DNA of 6,502 nt from Sphingomonas bacterium (GTDB lineage Bacteria > Pseudomonadota > Alphaproteobacteria > Sphingomonadales > Sphingomonadaceae): NCBI GenBank assembly GCA_026785965.1, contig JAJAYY010000239.1, positions 1 through 6,502 of the forward strand, in the 5' to 3' direction. Positions 1 to 5,757 of this stretch are shown one piece after another. A model generated the notes under the pieces. It saw only the letters and a program-made list of their open reading frames with translations, was not told where the DNA came from and ran no database searches. Positions within the stretch are counted from its first letter, which is position 1; the number at the start of each line of letters is the position of its first letter. The position numbers and the translations under genes were made by a program.

Positions 1-100
1 ACTTAGGGGCGCACGCGCCTCGCTCGATCAAATCTCGGGCCTGGCCGGGGTCGAGGAGTTGCTCGACGCGTTGTTCAGCCGTTTCTGTCTCGGCAAATAG
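1..100 (+). CDS. mnmE: tRNA uridine-5-carboxymethylaminomethyl modification GTPase MnmE, C-terminal end (partial)
   Basis: This is the 3' end of a gene that begins before the window. Thirty-two codons can be read from base 2 to the TAG stop at 98-100. They end in LFSRFCLGK. The C-[ILV]-G-K ending is the hallmark of MnmE (TrmE), whose C-terminal cysteine is needed for activity. MnmE is a GTPase that works with MnmG, using a tetrahydrofolate one-carbon unit, to place the carboxymethylaminomethyl (or aminomethyl) group on U34 of tRNAs reading split codon boxes. The preceding residues (SLDQISGLAGVEELLDALF) fit the helix that closes the protein. mnmG, its partner, follows after 57 bases, which supports the call. 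The stop codon overlaps a parS site. The GTPase domain lies outside the window and cannot be judged. Confidence 0.93.
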   Translation, partial: LRGARASLDQISGLAGVEELLDALFSRFCLGK

Positions 101-114
101 TTTCACGTGAAACA
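99..114. promoter_or_regulatory. parS: parS site 1 (ParB-binding centromere site) at the mnmE stop codon
   Basis: The 16 bases read AGTTTCACGTGAAACA. This matches the widely conserved bacterial parS consensus TGTTTCACGTGAAACA at 15 of 16 positions. The only mismatch is the first base, which is part of the mnmE TAG stop (98-100). Bases 100-113 are a perfect 14-bp palindrome. ParB loads as a CTP-dependent clamp at such sites and spreads along flanking DNA, and ParA then moves the complex. The parA and parB genes lie 2.4 kb downstream in the same gene string. The site lies in the gap before mnmG, so ParB bound here could also affect transcription into mnmG; that part is inference. Confidence 0.92.
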
Positions 115-157
115 CGGCGTTTTTGACCCCTGCGCGCTGATCGATTAGGTCGCGCAT

Positions 158-1960
158 ATGATCGACGTACTCATCATCGGGGCCGGACATGCAGGAGTCG
201 AAGCCGCGTGCGCCGCTGCCCGGCGCGGCGCGCGGGTCGCGATCGCGACCTTCGGCCAAAGCGATCTTGGACGAATGTCGTGCAACCCCTCGATCGGCGG
301 CGTCGGCAAAGGTCATCTGGTGCGCGAGATTGATGCTCTCGGTGGGGTGATGGCGCGCGCTGCTGATCGCGCCGCGATTCACCGCCGGATGCTCAACGCG
401 AGCAAGGGCAGCGCAGTGCGCGGCCCACGCGTCCAGGCCGACCGGACCCGATTCGCGGCCGCCACACAGAAGCTGGTGCGGGATTCGGGCGTCGAGATCA
501 TCGAATGTTCGATCGACTCTTTGCTGATTGCCAACGGCCGGTGCGTCGGGGCGCGCACTGCCGACGCTCGCGACCTCGCGGCGCGCGCGGTGGTGCTCGC
601 GACTGGAACCTTCCTCGGCGCCACCATGTTTCGCGGTCGCGAGCGGTGGACCGGGGGACGCGTTGGTGGCGCTTCGGCGCTCGCGCTCGCGGCGCAGCTT
701 GGCGAGCTCGGACTGGCCGACGGCGTGCTCAAGACCGGGACCCCGCCGCGTCTTGACGGGCGGACGATCGATTGGGCACGAGTCGCGCCGCAGCCGAGCG
801 ATGACCGGCATTGGACGCTCGCGCTCGAGCCGCTCGCCGATCCGCTTCCGCAACTCGCCTGCGCGATCACTCGAACGCGCCCGCGCACGCATGACATCAT
901 CCGCGCCGGGTTCGACCAGTCGCCATTATTTTTGGGTTCGATCGAGGGGCGCGGGCCGCGCTACTGCCCTTCGATCGAGGATAAGGTGACGCGCTTCGGC
1001 GATCGCGACAGTCACCAGATTTTCCTCGAGCCCGAGGGCCTCGACGACCATATCGTCTATCCCAACGGGATCTCGACCTCGCTGTCGATCGCTACGCAGC
1101 AGGCGATGATCGAGTCGATCGAGGGGCTTGAGCGGGCCGCGATCGTCGAGCCTGGCTATGCCGTCGAATATCGCTTTGCGGACCCGCGGCGCTTGGGATC
1201 GACGCTTGAACATCGCGACGTGGGCGGTCTGTTCTTCGCCGGACAGCTCAACGGAACCACGGGCTATGAGGAAGCCGGCGCACAGGGCCTGATTGCCGGC
1301 GCCAACGCTGCTGCCTTTGCGCTCGATCTTGCGCCTGTCAGGCTCGATCGCGCCACCAGCTATATCGGCGTGCTGATTGATGATCTGACGCTGCAAGGCG
1401 TGAGCGAACCTTATCGGATGCTCACCGCGCGTGCCGAATACCGGCTTCACTTGCGCGCCGACAATGCCGTCTCGCGGCTTGGCTCGGTCGCGCTCGGCGC
1501 CGGACTGCTTGACGATGGCCAGCGCGCGCGCGTGATCGACCATTTCGATCAAGTGACTCGGGCTCGCGCGGCGTTCGACCGAACGGTTACCGGGACGGAG
1601 CTCGGAATCGAAGATCCGCGGCGTTTGAAGCGAAGCGAGTGGCTGCTGCGCGACGATGTCGCCGACCACGCGCGGGCCGAGTACAACGACCGCCCAGCGT
1701 GGCTCGAAGCGATCGATGATCTGGTTTACGCGCCATACCTCAAGCGGCAGCAGCGCGAACTCGCGGCTCGCCGTCGCGACGGCCTGGTGACGATCGGTTG
1801 CGGTTTTGACTTCGCGATCGTGCCCGGACTGTCGAGCGAGATGCTTGAGCGGCTTGAGGCCAGCCGGCCGGCCAATCTTGATGAAGCGTCACGTCTTCCC
1901 GGGGTCACCCCTGCGGCACTCTCGGCGCTGCATTTTGCCTTGGTCAAGGCAGCCGCATGA
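158..1960 (+). CDS. mnmG: tRNA uridine-5-carboxymethylaminomethyl modification enzyme MnmG (GidA)
   Basis: This FAD-dependent enzyme partners MnmE in modifying U34 of tRNAs in the cytoplasm. The 600-residue protein opens with a dinucleotide-binding fold, MIDVLIIGAGHAGVEAA (GxGxxG at residues 8-13), followed by GRMSCNPSIGG. Cys42 in that motif corresponds to Cys47 of the E. coli protein. A second family cysteine, Cys270, lies in RYCPSIEDKV (E. coli Cys277). VVLATGTFLG is at about 144-153, and the FAD-binding signature AGQLNGTTGYEEAGAQG is at about 361-377. The C-terminal region (YLKRQQRELAARR, then GLSSEMLERL and ASRLPGVTPAAL) matches the MnmE- and tRNA-contacting helical domain. The protein is slightly shorter than the E. 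coli one (about 629) but looks complete. The ATG at 158 has a modest AGG (147-149) eight bases upstream, and the protein's FAD fold begins at once. Its stop overlaps the rsmG start (ATGA). Confidence 0.97.
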   Translation: MIDVLIIGAGHAGVEAACAAARRGARVAIATFGQSDLGRMSCNPSIGGVGKGHLVREIDALGGVMARAADRAAIHRRMLNASKGSAVRGPRVQADRTRFAAATQKLVRDSGVEIIECSIDSLLIANGRCVGARTADARDLAARAVVLATGTFLGATMFRGRERWTGGRVGGASALALAAQLGELGLADGVLKTGTPPRLDGRTIDWARVAPQPSDDRHWTLALEPLADPLPQLACAITRTRPRTHDIIRAGFDQSPLFLGSIEGRGPRYCPSIEDKVTRFGDRDSHQIFLEPEGLDDHIVYPNGISTSLSIATQQAMIESIEGLERAAIVEPGYAVEYRFADPRRLGSTLEHRDVGGLFFAGQLNGTTGYEEAGAQGLIAGANAAAFALDLAPVRLDRATSYIGVLIDDLTLQGVSEPYRMLTARAEYRLHLRADNAVSRLGSVALGAGLLDDGQRARVIDHFDQVTRARAAFDRTVTGTELGIEDPRRLKRSEWLLRDDVADHARAEYNDRPAWLEAIDDLVYAPYLKRQQRELAARRRDGLVTIGCGFDFAIVPGLSSEMLERLEASRPANLDEASRLPGVTPAALSALHFALVKAAA

Positions 1961-2541
1961 TCGCTGTTTCACGTGGAACAGCGGCCAAGCTTGAGCAATT
2001 TGAAGCGCTCGTCCGGGCCGAGAATATACATCAGAATCTTGTTTCCGCCTCGACGCTCACGGAGTTTGCGACCCGCCACGTCGCCGATGGGGCGCAGTTG
2101 ATCGGTCTAGCGCCGCCACAATCTTCGTGGTGCGACATCGGCTCGGGGGCGGGGCTTCCCGGGATCGTGGTCGCGATCATCACCGGCGATCCGGTCGCAC
2201 TGGTTGAGCCGCGCCGCCTGCGCGCCGACTTCCTCCGCCGCGCATGTCAGGCGCTCGCGCTCGACGCTATTGTGATCGAGAGCAAGGCGGATCGCATGAC
2301 CGGCAGCTATGACGTCATTACCGCGCGCGCCGTGGCCGATCTGGCCACCCTGTTCGCGATGACCGAACACCTCGCACATTCGAACACGCGCTGGATCTTC
2401 CCCAAGGGGCGCAATGCGCAGAAGGAACTGGATGCGGCGCTGCAGTCGTGGCAGGGTGAGTTTGCAGTCGTGCCGAGCGAGACCAGCGACGAGGCGCTGA
2501 TCGTGGTGGCCGAGCGGGTAAGGCGAAGGGGCAAGCGATGA
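1957..2541 (+). CDS. rsmG: 16S rRNA (guanine-N7) methyltransferase RsmG (GidB)
   Basis: RsmG uses S-adenosylmethionine to methylate N7 of the guanine corresponding to E. coli G527 in 16S rRNA. The 194-residue protein has a Rossmann methyltransferase fold. The SAM-binding motif I is WCDIGSGAGLPGIVVAI (Asp60 to Gly69 at its core), followed by the motif II region LVEPRRLRADFLRRACQAL and the later DVITARAVADL (from Asp119), which matches the family SRA motif. The N-terminal NLVSASTL and RHVAD segments fit the family's xNLVSxxxL...RHIxDS stretch, although the usual KWN tryptophan and the serine after the aspartate are replaced. The ATG overlaps the mnmG stop, with AAGG (1946-1949) seven bases before it, so translation is probably coupled. 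Codons 3-8 (AVSRGT) are also a parS site. The gene ends in an ATGA overlap with parA. Confidence 0.95.
   Translation: MIAVSRGTAAKLEQFEALVRAENIHQNLVSASTLTEFATRHVADGAQLIGLAPPQSSWCDIGSGAGLPGIVVAIITGDPVALVEPRRLRADFLRRACQALALDAIVIESKADRMTGSYDVITARAVADLATLFAMTEHLAHSNTRWIFPKGRNAQKELDAALQSWQGEFAVVPSETSDEALIVVAERVRRRGKR
1965..1980. promoter_or_regulatory. parS: parS site 2 inside the first codons of rsmG
   Basis: The 16 bases read TGTTTCACGTGGAACA, one mismatch (base 1976) from the palindromic consensus. Read on the minus strand, the site is TGTTCCACGTGAAACA, which fits the form TGTTNCACGTGAAACA completely. The flanks extend the palindrome to 22 bp (1962-1983) with a single unpaired position (1969/1976). 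The site lies wholly inside the rsmG coding sequence and supplies codons 3-8, so the DNA serves both as a ParB loading site and as protein code. It is 1866 bases from parS site 1. I found no further CACGTG core in the window. Confidence 0.9.
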
Positions 2542-3326
2542 TCCGGGTAGCAGTCGCCAATCAGAAGGGCGGGGTCGGCAAGACCACCACCGCGATCAAC
2601 CTCGCCACCGCGCTCGCCGCGATCGGATGGAAGGTGCTGCTGGTCGATCTCGATCCGCAGGGCAATGCCTCGACCGGGCTTGGGGTGAACCAGTCGATGC
2701 GGCTTCACTCGAGCTACGACGTATTGCTGGGCGAAACCCGGCTCGACGACGCCGTCGTCGCGACGCGGGTCCCGCGGCTCGATCTGCTGCCTGCGACGGT
2801 CGACCTGTCGGGCGCCGAGGTCGAGATGGTCAGCCTGCCCGATCGGACCCACCGGCTCGCCCAGGCTTTCGCCGAGACGCCTGACGGCCGCTGGGACATC
2901 ATCATGATGGATTGCCCGCCCTCGCTCGGGCTGCTGACGGTCAATGCCCTGGTCGCGGCGCAGCATCTGCTGGTCCCGCTGCAATGCGAATTCTTTGCGC
3001 TCGAGGGACTCAGCCAATTGCTCCAGACGGTCGAACGGATTCGCGTCGCATTCAACCCGTCGCTGGCGATCCTCGGGGTCGCGCTGACGATGTTCGATCG
3101 GCGCAATAATCTGTCGCAACAAGTCGCCGAGGATGTCCGCGCTTGCCTTGGACATGTGGTGTTCGACACCGTCGTTCCACGCAATGTTCGACTCAGCGAA
3201 GCGCCGAGCCACGGACTTCCGGCGCTGATCTACGATCTCAAATGTCCGGGTTCGGAAGCCTATATCCGGCTCGCCAAGGAAATCATCGGACGCCTGCCGC
3301 AGCCGGTCGCGGCGGAGGCAGCATGA
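2538..3326 (+). CDS. parA: Chromosome partitioning ATPase ParA
   Basis: ParA is a MinD/ParA-type ATPase. It binds DNA non-specifically as an ATP dimer and drives movement of ParB-parS complexes during chromosome segregation. The 262-residue protein starts directly with the deviant Walker A motif, VANQKGGVGKTTTAINLA, with the signature lysine Lys10 and the P-loop lysine Lys15. LLVDLDPQGNASTGLG follows (Walker A' region, Asp39). Walker B is IIMMDCPPSLGLLTVNAL, ending on Asp125. The absence of an N-terminal DNA-binding domain and the length place it with chromosomal (type Ib-like, Soj) ParA rather than the long plasmid type. The ATG overlaps the rsmG stop and is preceded by AAGGGG (2526-2531) six bases upstream. 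The gene overlaps parB by four bases, and parS sites lie upstream in the same operon, which settles the role. Confidence 0.96.
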   Translation: MIRVAVANQKGGVGKTTTAINLATALAAIGWKVLLVDLDPQGNASTGLGVNQSMRLHSSYDVLLGETRLDDAVVATRVPRLDLLPATVDLSGAEVEMVSLPDRTHRLAQAFAETPDGRWDIIMMDCPPSLGLLTVNALVAAQHLLVPLQCEFFALEGLSQLLQTVERIRVAFNPSLAILGVALTMFDRRNNLSQQVAEDVRACLGHVVFDTVVPRNVRLSEAPSHGLPALIYDLKCPGSEAYIRLAKEIIGRLPQPVAAEAA

Positions 3327-4201
3327 AGAAAGCGACCGGCCTCGGGCGCGGGCTTTCGGCATTGCTCGACGAAGCGGTGCGCGCGCCGCGCGGCGATGGC
3401 CGTGACGGAGCGAGCCGCGGGGTGAGCGAGATCGAGGTCGGGCAGATCCGTCCCAACCCGCACCAGCCACGCCAGCATTTTGATTCGGACAGCCTCGACG
3501 AGCTCGCAGCATCGATCGCCGCCAAAGGCGTGCTGCAGCCCATCCTTCTGCGCCCGATCGGCGATGGCTATGAGATCATCGCCGGTGAGCGGCGTTGGCG
3601 CGCGGCTCAGCGCGCTCAGCTCCACCGCATTCCGGCGATCATCCGCGAGCTTGACGACGCCGCGACCGCCGAAATCGCCTTGATCGAGAATGTTCAGCGC
3701 GACGATCTCAGCGCGATCGAGGAAGCCGACGGATATAAGCAATTGATTTTGCTTTATAATCATAGCCAGGACGACGTTGCACGGCTGGTTGGCAAATCGC
3801 GCAGCCACGTCGCCAATCTGCTGCGTTTGCTCGACCTTCCCCAAGAAGTGTGCCAAATGCTGTTGCGAGGCGATATCAGTATGGGTCACGCCCGCGCCAT
3901 CGCCACCTCGCCCAACGCGGTCGCGATTGCGCGGCGGATTGTCGCTGACGGGCTCTCGGTGCGCCAGGTCGAGCAGATCGCGCGCGCCGCCCGACCCCCG
4001 CGCGAGGGCGCGGCCGCATCGCGGACGGCGCTGCGACCGGTCGACGCCGATCTTGCTGCACTCGAGCGCCAGCTCGGTGATTTGCTCGGCCTGCGGGTCA
4101 AGGTCGCGCACGGCAAGGGTGGGGGGACGGTCGCGCTCTACTACAGCAGCCTCGATCAGCTCGACATGATCTGCCAGCGGCTGTCGGGCGAACCGATCTA
4201 G
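3323..4201 (+). CDS. parB: Chromosome partitioning CTPase and parS-binding protein ParB
   Basis: ParB is the parS-specific clamp that binds and hydrolyses CTP, spreads on DNA and stimulates ParA. The 292-residue protein begins MKKATGLGRGLSALLDE, a typical basic N-terminal ParA-interaction segment. The CTP-binding domain follows: IRPNPHQPRQHFD (about 42-54), GVLQPILLRP (about 69-78), GERRWRA (88-94) and ENVQRDDLSAIEEA (122-135). The helix-turn-helix that reads parS is SQDDVARLVGKSRSHVANLLRLLDLP (148-173). A low-complexity linker rich in Arg and Ala (about 225-245) leads to the C-terminal dimerisation domain. The ATG at 3323 is chosen over upstream in-frame starts because it overlaps the parA stop, has GGAGG at 3314-3318, and gives the normal family N-terminus. 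It is the last gene of the plus-strand operon. Codons 138-147 are unusually AT-rich. Confidence 0.96.
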   Translation: MKKATGLGRGLSALLDEAVRAPRGDGRDGASRGVSEIEVGQIRPNPHQPRQHFDSDSLDELAASIAAKGVLQPILLRPIGDGYEIIAGERRWRAAQRAQLHRIPAIIRELDDAATAEIALIENVQRDDLSAIEEADGYKQLILLYNHSQDDVARLVGKSRSHVANLLRLLDLPQEVCQMLLRGDISMGHARAIATSPNAVAIARRIVADGLSVRQVEQIARAARPPREGAAASRTALRPVDADLAALERQLGDLLGLRVKVAHGKGGGTVALYYSSLDQLDMICQRLSGEPI

Positions 4202-4234
4202 GAGTGCTGGGCGCAGTCCGCCGAGGGGTTCGCC
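4187..4234. terminator. Possible hairpin at the convergent parB/holA junction
   Basis: GGCGAACC at 4187-4194 and GGTTCGCC at 4227-4234 are a perfect 8-bp inverted repeat separated by 32 bases. The pair straddles the parB stop and ends just before the holA stop. On the plus strand it is followed by GATTTAG, a weak T stretch, and on the minus strand no T run follows. The loop is long, so this is at best a weak or factor-assisted terminator between two convergent operons. It could also be chance in GC-rich DNA. Confidence 0.25.
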
Positions 4235-4237
4235 GAT

Positions 4238-5260
4238 TTAGCGCGCGCGCGCTGCGGCCCGCGCCAGCGTGATCAGCGTCTCGCCGAGGCTCGCTTGCTC
4301 GGGCGCCTTGGTCAGCATCAGCTGCCGCTCGAGCTGGGCGACGCGCGCCGCGGCCTGCGCCAGTCGCTCGGCGCTCCACCCCGACAGCATCCGCTGGATG
4401 AGCGCTTTGTCCTTCCAGAACAATGCCTTGCCCATTGACGCCAAGACGCCATCGACCGTCTCGCCGTGTTCGACCCGCACCCGCAGCGGGGCCAGCATCA
4501 GCAATCGCCGCTGCACCGCGCGAACGATGGTCACCGCTTCATTGCCGCCGTGGCCAAGCCGCCCAAGCGTGTCGAGCAATGCCGCCATTTGCCCGCTCAG
4601 CGCCAGATCTCCGAGCCGCAGCAGATCGCCCTCGGCGGCGTCGGCCGAGAGCAATTCAAGCGTGTCGCGATCGAGCTCGCACGGAGTCGCCGGGTCAGCG
4701 CCAAGGTAGAGCGCGAACTTGTCGAGCTCGGACGCCGCGATCGCTTGATTACTGTTGGCCGCGGCGGCGACCGAGCGGGCGATCTCGGGCGCGATGCGCA
4801 GCCCCAGCCCGCGACCCAGGTCGATCACCAGTCGCTCGATCTCGCGCCCCTCGGGGACATAAGAGCAATGCGCCAGCGCCGCACGGTGCGCTTCGGCCAG
4901 CTTGAGCAGCCCCGAGGTCTTGCGCAGCGGCCCTGCCAGCGCGACCACCGCGCTCTCGCTCGCGGTCGCGTCGAGCAATGCGCCGACCCCCTCGGCGATC
5001 TCCTCACCCGCGGGCTCGATCCAGATCGCGCGCGCGCCCCCGAACAGCGCCATCGCCCCGGCCTCGTCGGTCAGGCTCGCGGGGTCGGACTTGACGCTAT
5101 TGCCGAGCACGATGAACTTTTCGGCATTGCCCAGCCCGTTGAGCAACGCCAGCGCGAGCGCACGCGACCCCGACTCGTCGGGGCCGTAGAACAAATAAAA
5201 GCGGATCGCCGGGTCGGGCTGGGAAAGCGCCCTGGCGAGGGTCGCCTTGGCTGCCTTCAC
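4238..5260 (-). CDS. holA: DNA polymerase III delta subunit HolA (clamp loader)
   Basis: HolA is the delta subunit of the clamp-loader complex; it opens the beta sliding clamp so that it can be placed on primed DNA. The 340-residue protein has the family's N-terminal AAA+-like fold. Its nucleotide-binding loop is degenerate, FYLFYGPDESGSRALALALL (residues 21-40) with no GKT, as expected for delta, which does not bind ATP. The middle (ARAIWIEPAGEE, then the AGPLRKTSGLLKLAE stretch) and the C-terminal helical collar domain (EAVTIVRAVQRRLLMLAPLR, KALFWKDKALIQRMLSGWSAERLAQAAARVAQLERQLM) also match. The start is GTG at 5260, overlapping the lptE stop as GTGA. No Shine-Dalgarno sequence precedes it, so translation is probably coupled to lptE. 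It ends 36 bases from the end of the convergent parB. Confidence 0.93.
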   Translation of the reverse strand: MKAAKATLARALSQPDPAIRFYLFYGPDESGSRALALALLNGLGNAEKFIVLGNSVKSDPASLTDEAGAMALFGGARAIWIEPAGEEIAEGVGALLDATASESAVVALAGPLRKTSGLLKLAEAHRAALAHCSYVPEGREIERLVIDLGRGLGLRIAPEIARSVAAAANSNQAIAASELDKFALYLGADPATPCELDRDTLELLSADAAEGDLLRLGDLALSGQMAALLDTLGRLGHGGNEAVTIVRAVQRRLLMLAPLRVRVEHGETVDGVLASMGKALFWKDKALIQRMLSGWSAERLAQAAARVAQLERQLMLTKAPEQASLGETLITLARAAARAR

Positions 5261-5757
5261 CGCGCGATCGGCCGGTTGGTGGCGTAAAGCGCGAGCCGCC
5301 CCACCATCTGGTCGGCGATCATCGTCGCCAACCGCTCGAGCGCGGTCTGCTCGGCGGCGACGGTTGCATAAGGCGAGGACACGACATCGATCCCGGCGTC
5401 CGATCCGGCGGTGGCGTCGAGCACGACTTGCCCGGTCGCTACCTCGACCAGGCGATAGCGCGCGCGCAGCGTGCGTCGCTCGCGCGTCACCGAGCGGTCG
5501 CCGCGAATTCCGAAGCTACTGATGTCGTCGTCCAGCTCGACCTCTAGTCGGTGGGTGGAGGACCGATGCTCGCCGCCCAACCGGTCGACCAATGCGTTGC
5601 GCACCAGCCACCCGCCGCGCCCGGGGATCGGCGCGACCGCGACCTGTCCGAGCGAGGTTGCCACCGGCCCGCTCGCGCCGCCGGCATACATCGGCCGCAA
5701 GGCGCAGCCCGGCAGCGACAGCAAGATCGCGAAAGCGAAAGCGCGCGCACTTGTCAT
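5257..5757 (-). CDS. lptE: LPS-assembly lipoprotein LptE homologue
   Basis: LptE is an outer-membrane lipoprotein that plugs the LptD barrel and helps move lipopolysaccharide or a related glycolipid to the cell surface. The 166-residue protein starts MTSARAFAFAILLSLPGC: a short basic N-terminus, a hydrophobic stretch and a lipobox LPGC, with Cys18 as the predicted lipidated residue. The mature part continues LRPMYAGG, then VAPIPGRGGWLVRNALVDRL, LDDDISSFGIRGDRSVTRERRTLRARYRLV and TAGSDAGIDVVSSPYATVAAEQTALERLATMIADQMVGRLALYA, the pattern of alphaproteobacterial LptE (COG2980 type). The reading frame runs further upstream, but the ATG at 5757 is chosen because the signal peptide starts there and it overlaps the leuS stop (ATGA). 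No Shine-Dalgarno sequence is visible. The family is divergent, so the call rests on the lipobox, the C-terminal pattern and the leuS-holA setting. Confidence 0.9.
   Translation of the reverse strand: MTSARAFAFAILLSLPGCALRPMYAGGASGPVATSLGQVAVAPIPGRGGWLVRNALVDRLGGEHRSSTHRLEVELDDDISSFGIRGDRSVTRERRTLRARYRLVEVATGQVVLDATAGSDAGIDVVSSPYATVAAEQTALERLATMIADQMVGRLALYATNRPIAR

Noticed and set aside
100..124. parS palindrome plus the following T run (120-124) as a terminator for mnmE
   Set aside because: The palindrome has no loop and is AT-rich in its arms, and six bases separate it from the T run; the parS explanation is far better.
115..157. A promoter for mnmG, with TTGACC at 123-128 as a -35 element
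   Set aside because: No convincing -10 lies at the right distance (the 17-base spacer gives TAGGTC), so it cannot be supported from sequence alone.
926..1669. A 247-codon open frame on the minus strand inside mnmG
   Set aside because: It is a shadow of the conserved MnmG frame, with no start context or known domain.
3143..3322. A 60-residue N-terminal extension of ParB from an upstream ATG
   Set aside because: It would overlap parA deeply and has no ParB-like sequence; the ATG at 3323 has GGAGG, the ATGA overlap and the normal ParB N-terminus.
2307..3512. A 401-codon open frame on the minus strand across rsmG, parA and parB
   Set aside because: It lies opposite three well-supported genes, is rich in Arg and has no recognisable domain; long antisense frames are common in GC-rich coding DNA.
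4466..5287. A 273-codon open frame on the plus strand opposite holA
   Set aside because: It mirrors holA codons, shows no family resemblance, and HolA is clearly the real product.
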